DNA of 64,000 nt from Flavobacteriaceae bacterium (GCA_028284745.1 JANQRC010000067.1:28080-92079); one strand, 5' to 3'; shown: positions 1-10,074, counted from the stretch's first letter. A program made the numbers and translations. Notes: generated by a model from the sequence alone, not told the origin.

Positions 1-58
1 CATGACATGTATATTTTTTTGAATAAATGTTTCAATATTTTTTGAAAGTTTTAAAATC

Positions 59-874
59 ATGACCATGAAGACACTTCAAGACCACACATTAATTTACGAC
101 AAAGACTGTCCGCTCTGCGTTGGCTACACGAGCGCTTTTATAAATACAGGCATGCTTGACAAAGAAGGCAGGCATCCTTATTCTCAGACCTCAAGTGATC
201 AATTCGGCAGTCTAGATATGGAAAGGGCGAAGGATGAGATTGCCTTGGTGAATAGAGGAACAGGCACCGTAACCTATGGCATTGACAGCCTTTTAAAAGT
301 TCTAGGCAATGCCTTTCCACCAATAGAACGCATGGGAAATTGGAGGCCTATTCACCTTTTATCACAAAAGATCTACTCGTTCATTTCATTTAACAGGAAA
401 GTCATAATTCTTAATGCAGCCAATAAAGGACAAAAGAGTTGCGATCCTAGTTATAATTTTACCTATCGCCTCTTATTTATCATATTATCTGTCGCCATTT
501 CCATCATAGGCTTTGGAAATTTATTAAAGATAGTAGGGTATGAAACCCCCACAATATCTATGGTTGCATTCTTCATAGGCATTATGGTGTTGCAATTATC
601 ATTCTTGACAAAGAAATCCTTGAAGACCATTGTACACTACACAGGCAACATGATGACCATTTTCCTTATCGGTTCAATACTAGCTCTTGCCTACACATCT
701 CTTCATCATCTGTCAGGGTTTGTAGTGCGAACTCACAAAACCATGGTCTTTATCATCATCCTCGCAATGTTTGTCGAGCATGCCCGGCGGGTCAACTTGC
801 TAGACCTAAGTCCTTCGCTTACAATCAGCTGGCTTTTCTATACGACATTCTTTTTGCCAGAACATATCATTTAA
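59..874 (+). CDS. DCC-family (DUF393-like) membrane protein
   Basis: Function unknown. The first ~90 residues look like the DCC (DUF393) thioredoxin-like family: an N-terminal YDKDCPLC segment carries the CxxC pair typical of the family. The rest (about residues 135-271) is hydrophobic, with roughly five membrane segments, so this is a DCC domain fused to an integral membrane part. The start at 59 (ATG) has an in-frame alternative ATG at 65. The next gene starts 4 bases after its stop, so the two are probably co-transcribed. A redox or thiol role is suggested only by the CxxC motif. Confidence 0.6.
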   Translation: MTMKTLQDHTLIYDKDCPLCVGYTSAFINTGMLDKEGRHPYSQTSSDQFGSLDMERAKDEIALVNRGTGTVTYGIDSLLKVLGNAFPPIERMGNWRPIHLLSQKIYSFISFNRKVIILNAANKGQKSCDPSYNFTYRLLFIILSVAISIIGFGNLLKIVGYETPTISMVAFFIGIMVLQLSFLTKKSLKTIVHYTGNMMTIFLIGSILALAYTSLHHLSGFVVRTHKTMVFIIILAMFVEHARRVNLLDLSPSLTISWLFYTTFFLPEHII

Positions 875-878
875 TAGC

Positions 879-1316
879 ATGAACTCAATACACATTCCCA
901 ACTGGCTGATCATTACCGCAGGCATCGGACAAATATTCACAGCTATGATCTATCCATACATCAGACACCGTGTTTTTGACTGGTACAACGATGTAAAAAA
1001 GCTAAAACCCTTGAATCAGGAGATCGCCAAAACATATGGACGATACATACAAGGCCTGAATTTTGGCTTCGGGCTCATTAGCATACTACTTTACGAGCCT
1101 CTAAAACAACGATCAACACTCGCTCTTGCGCTCACAACCCTCATTGCAGCATATTGGGTCGGCAAGGTCATCACACAATTTGCCTATTACCCGATGTATC
1201 AGATCCCGAGGAAACCTATCTTCAGGGCAGGGAGTTATTTCATGAACTTCCTTTTTGGGCTGTTTGCGGTGACTTTTACGTTGCTGGCCATTCATAACCT
1301 GAAAGGAATATGGTAG
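879..1316 (+). CDS. small integral membrane protein, unknown function
   Basis: 145-residue protein with about four hydrophobic segments (near residues 8-28, 55-70, 75-100 and 118-140) and short charged loops. I recognise no family motif. It starts 4 bases after the stop of the DCC-like membrane protein, which suggests one operon and perhaps a shared membrane function. Codon use and length are consistent with a real gene, but function cannot be assigned. Confidence 0.6.
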   Translation: MNSIHIPNWLIITAGIGQIFTAMIYPYIRHRVFDWYNDVKKLKPLNQEIAKTYGRYIQGLNFGFGLISILLYEPLKQRSTLALALTTLIAAYWVGKVITQFAYYPMYQIPRKPIFRAGSYFMNFLFGLFAVTFTLLAIHNLKGIW

Positions 1317-1344
1317 CAAAAAAGTAGATTCTGTTGTTTTTCGT

Positions 1345-1352
1345 TAAATTTG
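1345..1352 (+). promoter_or_regulatory. putative -7 box TAAATTTG of the sigma factor gene
   Basis: TAAATTTG fits the Bacteroidetes -7 consensus TAnnTTTG and lies 24 bases before the ATG at 1377. No clear -33 TTG element is visible at the usual spacing. If this box is real, an upstream TTG start at 1350 would lie inside the promoter, which supports the ATG at 1377. Confidence 0.35.
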
Positions 1353-1376
1353 ACGACAAAGCACGAAAATTCGACC

Positions 1377-1931
1377 ATGCCAACCCATCAACTAGACCCA
1401 AATCTGTGGATAGACAAGTACGCCGACTATCTATTCAACTATACGATCGTTCGAGTAAAGGATCGCGAAACTGCAGAAGATCTTGTTCAAGAAACGTTTT
1501 TGGCAGGTCTGAAATCGATGGAAAACTTCAAAGGAGAAGCCTCAGAACGCACCTGGCTCATTTCCATCCTAAAACGAAAGATCATCGACTACTATCGAAA
1601 GATCAACTCAAAGAAAGGTCAGGCAGAAGTGCGCGTCAACTACAGTGGCGATGGCGAGTCTGAAGGTGATTGGTTAGAAGAACGCGTGGCCGATAACTTC
1701 GACATGAATGCCGAGGACTCTATGCAGAACGAAGAGCTAGGGCTAGCCATTGAAGACTGCATCATGAAACTGCCCGAAAAACAAGCCAAGATCTTCAGAA
1801 TGAAGACCATCTTGGGCTATGACACAGAAACTATTTGTAATGAACTCAACATCACCCCGTCTAACCTCTGGGTAATCATTCATCGAGCCCGTACCGCGTT
1901 GATGAGCTGTATGGAAGAAAACTGGTATTAG
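1377..1931 (+). CDS. ECF-type sigma-70 family RNA polymerase sigma factor
   Basis: Alternative sigma factor that would direct RNA polymerase to a small regulon. Region 2 is clear: YLFNYTIVRVKDRETAEDLVQETF, continuing to a TWLISILKRKIIDYYRK stretch (region 2.3/2.4). After an acidic linker, region 4 includes LPEKQAKIFRMK and an HTH ending in WVIIHRARTALMSCM. The ATG at 1377 was chosen over an in-frame TTG at 1350 because the latter overlaps a likely -7 box. The next gene, 2 bases downstream, encodes a small Cys-containing protein that may be its anti-sigma partner. The regulon is unknown. Confidence 0.9.
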   Translation: MPTHQLDPNLWIDKYADYLFNYTIVRVKDRETAEDLVQETFLAGLKSMENFKGEASERTWLISILKRKIIDYYRKINSKKGQAEVRVNYSGDGESEGDWLEERVADNFDMNAEDSMQNEELGLAIEDCIMKLPEKQAKIFRMKTILGYDTETICNELNITPSNLWVIIHRARTALMSCMEENWY

Positions 1932-1933
1932 AA

Positions 1934-2191
1934 ATGGAAGAAAAGAAAAGTTTTTTATTCGTAACCTGTGACGAGGCAAAACAAATATGTGACAAGTCGC
2001 AGTATGGCGAAGCCTCACACTGGGAACGCATCAAACTCAACATCCGCCTGTCTTGGTGCAGGGTTACTCGTGCCTACACCCAGAACAACAAGAAGCTTAC
2101 CGAGATGATGAAGCAAGCCAAGCTAGAGACCGTAGAAGACAAGCGCAAGCAAGACATGAAGAAGAAGCTTCAAGAAGAGATGGCTAAATAG
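1934..2191 (+). CDS. small anti-sigma-factor-like protein
   Basis: 85-residue protein, 2 bases downstream of the ECF sigma gene. It has the pattern C-x2-A-x3-CDK near the N-terminus, then a WERIKLNIRLSWCRVTRAY segment and a highly charged, Lys/Glu-rich tail likely to be helical. This resembles the short Cys-containing proteins that accompany ECF sigma factors in flavobacteria and recalls a reduced zinc-binding anti-sigma domain. The usual His-x3-Cys-x2-Cys signature is not intact, so metal binding is uncertain. Its last 8 bases overlap the end of the convergent UbiA-like gene. Confidence 0.6.
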   Translation: MEEKKSFLFVTCDEAKQICDKSQYGEASHWERIKLNIRLSWCRVTRAYTQNNKKLTEMMKQAKLETVEDKRKQDMKKKLQEEMAK

Positions 2192-2996
2192 CAACCACCA
2201 ATAGCAGCCAAAGCAACGATATCCCCTCTACAAAGAACCCACAATAATACGGACTCTGCTCCTTTTTGGTCATTAGAATGAATCCACCAGTGATAATGGC
2301 CAGCACAAGATTTTGAACGATCTCTGCACACGGCGTTGTCTCTTTCAAGAAGGTGAGAAAGAAGAAAGAGATCATTAACCCCACTCCCAATATTTTTGTT
2401 CGCCGAATACCTATTCGCTGCGGAATAGTCCCTAGATGTAGGCTATCAAAATTCAGGTCCCTGATCTCAAAAGGCAAAAGGATGGCCATCACATACAATA
2501 AACGCTGTACAAAAACTACCCATACATCATTGTCAAGATCGACCCGATCGTTTACCAGCGGCAAGACAACCGTAACACCAGCCCAACAAAACACGACAAT
2601 GTAGGCCTTGATGCCGAACAGGCTTCTGAGGTTTCTCCCTTGAAACATGAACGGTATGACGTACATAAACGAGATCACCAAAAAAGTGCCTGCCACCAAA
2701 ATAGTTTCGAAACGAAGTCTGGTCATCGACAACAGCAGCAATCCAAAGCATGCAAAACTGAAGAACTGAATGAATCGAACATAGCGTGATCGCACGATGA
2801 AGAAATATTTTGCAGCACTGCCATACTTTATAAAGTTGTACGTCACTATGGTACTGAAGAATATGAAACAGGCCACAGAGACGTCATAAGGCAAGTCAAA
2901 AGACAGCACTGTGACCATCGTTAATGCACTCACTGCCAAAGCAACGTGTATACTACTATCTAGATAGAAGTCGAAAAGCAGTCGTAAGAAGCGCAT
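2184..2996 (-). CDS. UbiA-prenyltransferase-like polytopic membrane protein
   Basis: 270-residue protein with about eight hydrophobic segments. A YNFIKY motif (residues 53-58) and an EIRDLNFD motif (177-184) sit where UbiA-family prenyltransferases carry their two Asp-rich motifs; the second (DxxxD) is preserved while the first has lost its aspartates. It is therefore a divergent relative of UbiA, and substrate and activity are uncertain. It is convergent with the sigma/anti-sigma pair and divergent from gcvP. Confidence 0.55.
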   Translation of the reverse strand: MRFLRLLFDFYLDSSIHVALAVSALTMVTVLSFDLPYDVSVACFIFFSTIVTYNFIKYGSAAKYFFIVRSRYVRFIQFFSFACFGLLLLSMTRLRFETILVAGTFLVISFMYVIPFMFQGRNLRSLFGIKAYIVVFCWAGVTVVLPLVNDRVDLDNDVWVVFVQRLLYVMAILLPFEIRDLNFDSLHLGTIPQRIGIRRTKILGVGLMISFFFLTFLKETTPCAEIVQNLVLAIITGGFILMTKKEQSPYYCGFFVEGISLLWLLLVVAI

Positions 2997-3094
2997 ATCG
3001 CAAAAGTAGCCAAACTGTTCATAACCCCTTTCTTTCGTTGAAAACTTTAGCTTTCAATAGTAACGAAAACGATATAAATGAAGACGATTATGTG

Positions 3095-3102
3095 TAATTT
3101 TG
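3095..3102 (+). promoter_or_regulatory. putative -7 box TAATTTTG for gcvP
   Basis: TAATTTTG matches the Bacteroidetes -7 consensus TAnnTTTG and lies 28 bases before the gcvP ATG at 3131. No good -33 TTTG is seen at 19-21 bases upstream, so the assignment is tentative. No glycine riboswitch-like tandem structure is evident in the 134-base gap. Confidence 0.35.
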
Positions 3103-3130
3103 CTGGAATTTGAAACCCAAACTTAGGTAG

Positions 3131-5980
3131 ATGAAGACAGATTCATTCGCTCTGAGACATATCGGAATCACAGAGAAAGACCTCCCGACAATGTTAGAAA
3201 GGATCGGTGTAGAATCATTAGACCAATTGATCTACGAGACCATTCCGGATGATATTCGATTAGAAAAAGGACTGGCCCTTGACATAGCCATGAGCGAACA
3301 CGAATTCTCGAGTCATCTTCATGAACTAGGACTCAAGAACAAAGTCTTCAAAACCTACATTGGTCTAGGGTATCATGAGACCATCACACCGGCAGTGATT
3401 CAACGAAACATCCTTGAAAACCCTGGCTGGTACACTGCCTATACACCCTATCAAGCAGAGATAGCACAAGGCAGACTAGAAGCACTGCTCAACTTCCAGA
3501 CAATGGTTGCTGAGCTAACAGGCATGGAATTGGCCAATGCCTCGCTATTAGACGAGAGCACAGCTGCCGCAGAGGCCATGAACCTCTTGTTTGCAGTTCG
3601 TTCGCGAGACCAGAAAAAAAATGGAACCGTCAAATTCTTTGTTTCCGGAGAAGTACTGCCACAAACCCTTTCGGTCTTGCAAACACGAGCCACCCCGATC
3701 GGTGTTGAGCTAGTTGTTGGCAACCATGATGATTTTGATTTTTCGCGCGACTATTTCGGTGCCTTGTTACAATACCCGGGAAAACATGGCCAGATCTCTG
3801 ACTACACCGACTTTGCCAATCGCGCCATCGCCAACGACATCAAAATTGCAGTCGCTGCCGACATCCTTAGTCTGGCACTGCTAGAAGCGCCTGGAAAATG
3901 GGGAGCCGATATAGTCGTGGGCACCACACAGCGTTTTGGCATTCCGCTAGGGTATGGGGGTCCGCATGCGGCCTATTTTGCCACCAAGGAAGCATACAAG
4001 CGAAACATCCCCGGCAGGATCATTGGCGTCACAAAAGACATAGATGGCAATCGCGCCTTACGTATGGCATTGCAGACACGTGAACAGCACATAAAACGCG
4101 ATAAGGCCACATCTAATATTTGTACCGCGCAAGTGCTGTTGGCAGTAATGGCAGGCATGTATAGTGTGTACCACGGCCCTGAAGGGCTAAAATACATTGC
4201 AAAAAAAGTGCATAGAAGTGCCGTTTCTTTGGCACATGCCCTCGAAGACCTGGGCGTTTTTCAGGTGAATGACTCATTCTTTGATACGATCCAGGTGAAG
4301 GCAGATAGTAATAAAGTGAAGCCCATCGCAGAAAAGCACCACATCAATTTCTTCTATAAAGACCAAGAGACCATCTGCATTTCGCTGAACGAAACTACCA
4401 CTATTTCAGAATTGAATAACATCATAGCCGTATTTGCCGAAGTATATAACAAAAAAGCAGAGCCAATACATAAGCTCACTGAAGTTGACAATATCCTAAA
4501 CGCAGTAGAGCGTACAAGTGACTTTTTGACCCATGACGTCTTCAACACCTATCACTCGGAAACAGCCTTGATGCGCTACATCAAAAAATTGGAGCGAAAA
4601 GATCTGTCATTGAATCATTCGATGATATCGCTAGGTTCTTGCACCATGAAGCTGAACGCTGCCTCACAAATGCTGTCTTTGAGCTCGCCCCAATGGAACA
4701 ACATACATCCTTTTGTACCTGCAGAACAGGCCGAAGGTTATCAGATCATGTTGAAGCGTCTGGAAGACCAACTTTCTGAGATCACTGGTTTTGCTGGCAC
4801 GTCGCTACAACCCAACTCCGGCGCTCAGGGTGAGTTTTCTGGTTTGATGGTGATCAGGGCGTATCACTTATCGCGTGGAGACCATCATCGCAACATCTGC
4901 CTGATCCCTGCTTCGGCACATGGCACAAATCCTGCTTCGGCAGTCATGGCGGGCATGAAGGTCGTGGTCACCAAAACAGACGAACAAGGCAATATCGATG
5001 TTAACGACCTTTGCAAAAAAGCAACACTCCACAAGGAAAACCTAGCTGCTTTGATGGTTACCTATCCCTCTACACACGGCGTGTTCGAATCTTCTATTAG
5101 AGAGATCACTCAGACCATACACGACAATGGTGGACAAGTATATATGGACGGTGCCAATATGAATGCACAAGTGGGACTGACCAATCCCGCGCGCATTGGC
5201 GCCGATGTATGTCACCTAAACCTCCACAAGACCTTTGCCATTCCACATGGCGGTGGTGGCCCAGGCGTTGGACCTATCTGTGTAGCGAAACACCTTATTC
5301 CCTTCTTGCCCACAAACCCCGTAGTAGAAACAGGGGGCAATGACGCTATCTCTGCCATATCTGCTGCTCCATGGGGCAGCGCTTTGGTGTGTCTTATCTC
5401 ATATGGGTATATTACCATGTTGGGTGCAGAAGGACTCACCCGATCTACTGTTCATGCCATTCTCAATGCCAACTATATCAAACAACGTCTTGAAGGACAT
5501 TATGATGTATTGTATGTTGGTGAACGTGGTCGCGCTGCACATGAGATGATCATCGATTGCCGCCCTTTTAAACAGCAAGGGATCGAAGTTATTGATATTG
5601 CAAAACGTTTGATGGACTATGGATTTCACGCACCAACTGTCTCCTTTCCTGTAGGCGGCACCATGATGATCGAACCTACTGAGAGTGAAAGTCTGGCAGA
5701 GTTGGATCGTTTTTGCGATGCTATGATAGCCATCCGTCAAGAGATCGCCGAAACCAGCAAAGGCCAAGAGCATAGTGTTCTCAAAAATGCACCGCATACG
5801 CAAGCCATGCTTACGGCCGACCATTGGCCATTCTCTTACAGTCGCCAAAAGGCAGCTTTTCCGTTAGAATATGTTACGGAAAATAAGTTTTGGCCCAGTG
5901 TACGTAGAGTGGATGATGCCTACGGCGACCGCAACTTAATGTGTACCTGCACTCCTATTGAAGCGTACATAGAAGCATAG
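3131..5980 (+). CDS. gcvP: glycine dehydrogenase (decarboxylating), P protein
   Basis: PLP-dependent P protein of the cytoplasmic glycine cleavage system; it decarboxylates glycine and passes the aminomethyl group to lipoyl-GcvH. At 949 residues it is the full-length single-chain form, with fused alpha and beta halves (roughly 1-435 and 445-949). The PLP-binding lysine is Lys700 in [18 protein letters not shown], followed by the glycine-rich loop. The N-terminal RHIG motif and the [10 protein letters not shown] segment are also typical. It stands alone; gcvT and gcvH are not in this window. The flanking genes are unrelated. Confidence 0.98.
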   Translation: MKTDSFALRHIGITEKDLPTMLERIGVESLDQLIYETIPDDIRLEKGLALDIAMSEHEFSSHLHELGLKNKVFKTYIGLGYHETITPAVIQRNILENPGWYTAYTPYQAEIAQGRLEALLNFQTMVAELTGMELANASLLDESTAAAEAMNLLFAVRSRDQKKNGTVKFFVSGEVLPQTLSVLQTRATPIGVELVVGNHDDFDFSRDYFGALLQYPGKHGQISDYTDFANRAIANDIKIAVAADILSLALLEAPGKWGADIVVGTTQRFGIPLGYGGPHAAYFATKEAYKRNIPGRIIGVTKDIDGNRALRMALQTREQHIKRDKATSNICTAQVLLAVMAGMYSVYHGPEGLKYIAKKVHRSAVSLAHALEDLGVFQVNDSFFDTIQVKADSNKVKPIAEKHHINFFYKDQETICISLNETTTISELNNIIAVFAEVYNKKAEPIHKLTEVDNILNAVERTSDFLTHDVFNTYHSETALMRYIKKLERKDLSLNHSMISLGSCTMKLNAASQMLSLSSPQWNNIHPFVPAEQAEGYQIMLKRLEDQLSEITGFAGTSLQPNSGAQGEFSGLMVIRAYHLSRGDHHRNICLIPASAHGTNPASAVMAGMKVVVTKTDEQGNIDVNDLCKKATLHKENLAALMVTYPSTHGVFESSIREITQTIHDNGGQVYMDGANMNAQVGLTNPARIGADVCHLNLHKTFAIPHGGGGPGVGPICVAKHLIPFLPTNPVVETGGNDAISAISAAPWGSALVCLISYGYITMLGAEGLTRSTVHAILNANYIKQRLEGHYDVLYVGERGRAAHEMIIDCRPFKQQGIEVIDIAKRLMDYGFHAPTVSFPVGGTMMIEPTESESLAELDRFCDAMIAIRQEIAETSKGQEHSVLKNAPHTQAMLTADHWPFSYSRQKAAFPLEYVTENKFWPSVRRVDDAYGDRNLMCTCTPIEAYIEA

Positions 5981-6068
5981 CATATTTGGATAAACATCTA
6001 TTGGGCCTAAGCGACATATGTTCGTTTTTTTGAAAAGGTTTCCTCTCATTTTTTAACAACAATAGAAA

Positions 6069-6383
6069 GTGAAGCCCATCAAAGGTAAATTCTCAAAGCA
6101 ATCCGAGATCTATAAGAAGTTTAGGCCTACCTACCCTACCAAGCTATATGAGCAAATCCTAAATCATGTTGCACATAGAGAAACAAAGGTCAATTAGCGT
6201 AGGCCGCAACTCATGGCCAAATATCTGCCATCGTGGTCTAGCGTACGGAACTATCTACAGGACCATAAAGGTGAAGATCCCGTGAAAGGTTTTATTGAAC
6301 ATGTTTCCAAAATATGGCATGCCGGAACCTCAAAAAAGGTAATCTTCCTTATTTTTTTGTGGCTAAGCAAGTTCAAAACATGA
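6069..6383 (+). pseudogene. decayed class I SAM-dependent methyltransferase
   Basis: Two in-frame fragments of one gene remain. The first (GTG at 6069 to TAG at 6195) reads FSKQSEIYKKFRPTYP plus LYEQIL, the typical N-terminus of small type-11 methyltransferases. The second (6213-6383) contains YLPSWSSVRNYL, GEDPV and a final KKVIFLIFLWLSK, matching the C-terminal end of the same family. The central SAM-binding domain is missing (the two pieces total under 100 codons against about 250), and a stop separates them. The fragments share reading frame, so an in-frame internal deletion plus a nonsense change fits. This remnant fills most of the 595-base gap after gcvP. Confidence 0.7.
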
Positions 6384-6575
6384 TACTGGACATCGTAATA
6401 TGGAGCAAATAAATAATTCTCCAATCTCGATCAAATAATTGATTACAAACATTTTACGTTTTTTACATTCCTTGTATGCCCCCATTATCTCTTTCTGAAC
6501 ATCGGGGAGTTTTTTATTATGCATGCATACAATTGAGGTTTCGCCATACTTTCGCATACAACAACAGTTCAAATT

Positions 6576-7634
6576 ATGGGCATCAAGATCATTGGCTCCG
6601 GAAGTTATATTCCTTCGCAAGTAGAAAAGAACGAAGATTTTATTCAACATGAATTCTTGAATGAAGATGGCTCTCCCTTTCAACATGAAACCGGCATCAT
6701 CATTGAGAAGTTCAAAGCCATTACAGGCATTGGTGAGCGTCGCTATGCGCAAAAGGAATTAAATGCCTCCGACCTTGCATTCTATGCTGCAGAAAAAGCC
6801 ATTGCCAATGCCAATATAGATCCAGAAACCATCGACTACATTATCGTTGCCAATAACTTTGGCGACGTGAAGCATGGCACTGTGCAAAGTGATTTTTTAC
6901 CCAGTTTAGCTTCTCGTGTCAAGCATTTGCTATGCATCAAAAACCCAAGCTGTGTTGCTTACGACCTTATTTTTGGTTGTCCAGGATGGGTCGAAGGCAT
7001 GATCCAAGCACAGGCATTCATCAAAGCAGGCATGGCAAGACGCTGCCTTGTAATAGGCGCAGAGACCTTAAGTCGTGTGGTTGACAAGCATGATCGCGAC
7101 TCTATGATATTTTCCGACGGCGCAGGTGCCACCATTATCGAGGCCACCGACAAAAAAGGCGGTATCCTTGCGCATGCCACAGAAACCTATACAACTGAGG
7201 AAGTGCATTATCTGCATTTTGGCAATTCAAACAATCCAGAATCTTGCCAGAACACACGCTACATAAAAATGCAAGGCCGCAAGATCTACGAATTTGCACT
7301 TACCCATGTACCTAATGCCATGAAAAAATGCCTGGATGCTTCAGGCAAGAGCATAGCGGATGTAAAAAAGATTTTCCTTCACCAGGCCAATGAGAAGATG
7401 GACGAGGCCATTACCAAGCGTTTCTTCAGGCTATACAAAGCTAAGGCCCCTGATGGTGTGATGCCTATGAACATACACAAGCTAGGAAACAGCTCTGTAG
7501 CAACCGTTCCCACTTTGCTGGACATGGTACGTCACAATCAAATTGAGCGGCAAAAGATCGAAAAGGGAGACGTCATTATCTTTGCCAGTGTTGGTGCAGG
7601 CATGAACATCAATGCCATCGTATACGAGGTATAA
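6576..7634 (+). CDS. 3-oxoacyl-ACP synthase III (FabH-like)
   Basis: Thiolase-fold ketoacyl synthase that condenses an acyl-CoA starter with a malonyl carrier. The catalytic triad is visible: Cys135 in YDLIFGCPGWVEG, His269 in FLHQANEKM and Asn305 in HKLGNSSVAT. At 352 residues it is slightly longer than E. coli FabH (317), with an insertion near residues 20-45 as in the broad FabH-like group. It is not next to fatty acid synthesis genes such as plsX or acpP, so it could be a second, specialised KAS III rather than the housekeeping enzyme. Confidence 0.9.
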   Translation: MGIKIIGSGSYIPSQVEKNEDFIQHEFLNEDGSPFQHETGIIIEKFKAITGIGERRYAQKELNASDLAFYAAEKAIANANIDPETIDYIIVANNFGDVKHGTVQSDFLPSLASRVKHLLCIKNPSCVAYDLIFGCPGWVEGMIQAQAFIKAGMARRCLVIGAETLSRVVDKHDRDSMIFSDGAGATIIEATDKKGGILAHATETYTTEEVHYLHFGNSNNPESCQNTRYIKMQGRKIYEFALTHVPNAMKKCLDASGKSIADVKKIFLHQANEKMDEAITKRFFRLYKAKAPDGVMPMNIHKLGNSSVATVPTLLDMVRHNQIERQKIEKGDVIIFASVGAGMNINAIVYEV

Positions 7635-7707
7635 CATTTCTTTATGTTGTTTTTCTAACATTATTCAGTGCGAAAGATCAACTTTTAAAAGTGTTTTTGG
7701 TATACTT

Positions 7708-7738
7708 TTTGACATTAAAGCCATATTTAGTATCTTTA
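7708..7738 (+). promoter_or_regulatory. putative promoter (TTTG-N19-TATCTTTA)
   Basis: TTTG at 7708-7711 and TATCTTTA at 7731-7738 are separated by 19 bases, matching the Bacteroidetes -33/-7 arrangement except for the last base of the -7 box. The following gene begins at 7763, giving a short leader. Confidence 0.45.
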
Positions 7739-7762
7739 AAATATTAACTAAACTATTTTACC

Positions 7763-8497
7763 ATGAAACGCTGTATGATCCTCTTACTCGCCATGGCTTT
7801 TTCTTTGAATTCTCTTGCGCAAGATACCGCAGAAGAAGCCAGTCTATCTACCTCTAATTCTAACTTCATCCAATCAGTGTCTGGCTTGGTCCAACAAGGT
7901 GGTTATGAGAATGAGGTGAGAGGTTCTTTTTACTTCTATGTCAAGAATGTTCGAAAGCTAGGAGGTTCGGTCTATGTTTTTGATGATTGGGACAATAAGG
8001 GAATCGTGGTCGTCGATGAAGAGCAAAAGTTCTCTATCGACAACATCAATTTCAATGCCTTGTCCAATGAGATCCAGGCTCAGGTCGATGGTGAAAAGGT
8101 GTATATCTTCGATTTCAACTTTGTGGATGAGGTCTATATAAACAACCGCAAATTCAAATCTTACAAGTTCCAAGGAGCTGACAGGGTCCTAGAGGTCATT
8201 TACAGTGACGACTCCTTCTCCATCCTGAAGGACTACAAGACCAGCATAAAGAAGAATGATCCCGACCCTTTGATGTTCAAAGAACACAAAGACGAGTATA
8301 TCATCAAAAAAGCACTCTACATTGAGCGAAATGGGAACATGCAGAAGTTCAAGTTCTCTAAGAGGAATTTTTTGAATCAGTTTGACAAGGATACAAGAAA
8401 AGACATTGAGAAGTACATCAAAGACAATAAGCTGTCATTCAAGAATCCATATCACATGCGCGACATCGCAAAATATGCTATGAGCATTCAATCATAA
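7763..8497 (+). CDS. exported protein of unknown function
   Basis: 244-residue protein with a Sec signal peptide (MKRCMILLLAMAFSLNSLAQ, cleavage probably after LAQ). The mature part is soluble, charged and probably beta-rich in the middle (residues ~50-170), ending in a Lys-rich helical region with RKDIEKYIKDNKL. No T9SS sorting tail or lipobox is present, so a periplasmic location is most likely. I recognise no enzymatic motif. It is monocistronic, with its own promoter-like sequence and a hairpin terminator downstream. Confidence 0.6.
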   Translation: MKRCMILLLAMAFSLNSLAQDTAEEASLSTSNSNFIQSVSGLVQQGGYENEVRGSFYFYVKNVRKLGGSVYVFDDWDNKGIVVVDEEQKFSIDNINFNALSNEIQAQVDGEKVYIFDFNFVDEVYINNRKFKSYKFQGADRVLEVIYSDDSFSILKDYKTSIKKNDPDPLMFKEHKDEYIIKKALYIERNGNMQKFKFSKRNFLNQFDKDTRKDIEKYIKDNKLSFKNPYHMRDIAKYAMSIQS

Positions 8498-8527
8498 TGA
8501 ATCTCTAAACTAGATATTCCTTAATAA

Positions 8528-8556
8528 AGCCATTGGAAATGTCCAGTGGCTTTTTT
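8528..8556 (+). terminator. rho-independent terminator
   Basis: A 10-bp stem (AGCCATTGGA paired with TCCAGTGGCT, one G-T pair) with a 4-base loop is followed by a run of T at 8551-8556. It lies 30 bases after the stop of the exported unknown protein. Confidence 0.75.
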
Positions 8557-8592
8557 CATAGCACATGACCGGCTCAAATGCCCGATGGGTCG

Positions 8593-10074
8593 TTAGAAGA
8601 GTTTTCGAGCCCTTAAAATAGTATTCAACTCAGGGACCCATCTCAATCCTAGAATGATTCCTAGATTCAACAAAAGGCTCAGTCCGACTTTCAAGAACAG
8701 GTCCAAAAGGTTGTTCCCAGAAGAAGGCATCCAAAATATCATGAACGTACTGAGCAACAGCAATGCCGATACCTTCCAATGAGTGGTATCGAAAGGGATC
8801 ATGCCAAACTTCTTCTTGATAAACACAAGCTTCACCAGGTTATAGGTGACCATTGAGATCAATGTAGCATAGGCGGCACCTACAAGACCTAATTGAAGTA
8901 CTTTGATGAACACCCAGTTCAGCAACACATTCAACACTGCCAGAAAGGCCAACGTATAGAGATTGAATCGATAATGCTTCGAGTACATGATAAGCTGAGT
9001 GTTGAAACCTGTAGCCATGTCTAACACCACACTCAGCCCTAAAATGATTATAACAGGGATCGCCAGCATCAATGTGTCTGCTGAGGGCAGCATTTCGAAT
9101 AAGTGCTCTATTCCCAGAAAGATACAGCAGTACAACACACCTCCTATCACCAATAAGATCTTTGAGGTAAGCCGGTACTTCTCCGACAAGAGCCTACGAT
9201 CCTTATCATTCAACATTTGTGCGATCATCGGCGAATAGATCGCGAACATACCTGAAGCAGGCAACAATACAAATCCTGCCAACATGGCGCCAATACTATA
9301 GATCCCTGTTTCGCTTTCACCAACAAGATTGAGTACCATCAACGTATCGATCCGAAATGCTAGCAGCGCACCAAAGGTGGCAAAGAAGCTAAAAAGGCTA
9401 TATTGAAAAACCTCTTTCGAGAAATCGTCCTGGAAAATACCTCCAAACTTACTGGTAAGTCTTGCTTTGCTCAACCTAAAACCATACAACATCATCACCG
9501 TCGCCATCAGCATATGGGCAAGTACGAACAAAGTGAAACCTAGTTCATGGCCAATATGCCCAGCGAGCAACAAGATAAATATCGCAGGCAAGAATACTTT
9601 AGGCAAAAAACGATCTATCAAAGAAGGAAAAGCAATACGGCCATAATTGGTGGCCAATTTTCTAAACAGCTCCATAAAAGCCAAAAAACTGCCCATAGCA
9701 AAGGAGTACCAGAGGTATTGATAGCTAGGAAGATGCTGAAAATGATCCCCGAAGAAAAAACGCAAGCCCAAGAGCACCGATCCAACAATCACAACGTTTG
9801 CCATGATCCATGACAGCGAAGCAGACAAGAATTTAGACACTCCATTCTCTTGCGACCTCAATCTTGGGAAAAAATTTACCAAGGCCGTAGAGGTACCAAA
9901 AACAAACAAAGGCGCTAACAAGAATGCTCCTGCTTCGATGCCACGGATGATCCCGTAGAACTTCTCATCCATCGGATAGATGAACAAGTTAGAGACTACC
10001 CCGATAGCTGCGCCCAGATAGTTCACCAAGCTATACTTGGCAGTCTGTCTGGCAACTAGGTTCTTATCTTGCAT
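8593..10074 (-). CDS. lipid-linked polysaccharide flippase (Wzx/MOP-like)
   Basis: 493-residue protein with about 12-14 membrane segments spread over its length, as in the MOP superfamily of polysaccharide exporters. It would flip undecaprenyl-linked sugar repeat units across the inner membrane. The N-terminal cytoplasmic start (LVARQTAKYSLVNYLGAAIG) is typical of flavobacterial members. It is divergent from a WlbB/WlbA pair that makes amino-sugar acids, which supports a role in surface glycan assembly. No polymerase or glycosyltransferase is adjacent. Confidence 0.85.
   Translation of the reverse strand: MQDKNLVARQTAKYSLVNYLGAAIGVVSNLFIYPMDEKFYGIIRGIEAGAFLLAPLFVFGTSTALVNFFPRLRSQENGVSKFLSASLSWIMANVVIVGSVLLGLRFFFGDHFQHLPSYQYLWYSFAMGSFLAFMELFRKLATNYGRIAFPSLIDRFLPKVFLPAIFILLLAGHIGHELGFTLFVLAHMLMATVMMLYGFRLSKARLTSKFGGIFQDDFSKEVFQYSLFSFFATFGALLAFRIDTLMVLNLVGESETGIYSIGAMLAGFVLLPASGMFAIYSPMIAQMLNDKDRRLLSEKYRLTSKILLVIGGVLYCCIFLGIEHLFEMLPSADTLMLAIPVIIILGLSVVLDMATGFNTQLIMYSKHYRFNLYTLAFLAVLNVLLNWVFIKVLQLGLVGAAYATLISMVTYNLVKLVFIKKKFGMIPFDTTHWKVSALLLLSTFMIFWMPSSGNNLLDLFLKVGLSLLLNLGIILGLRWVPELNTILRARKLF

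Noticed and set aside
1334..1663. 109-codon plus-strand ORF overlapping the sigma factor gene
   Set aside because: Basic, low-complexity translation in another frame of a clear sigma factor gene; a shadow ORF.
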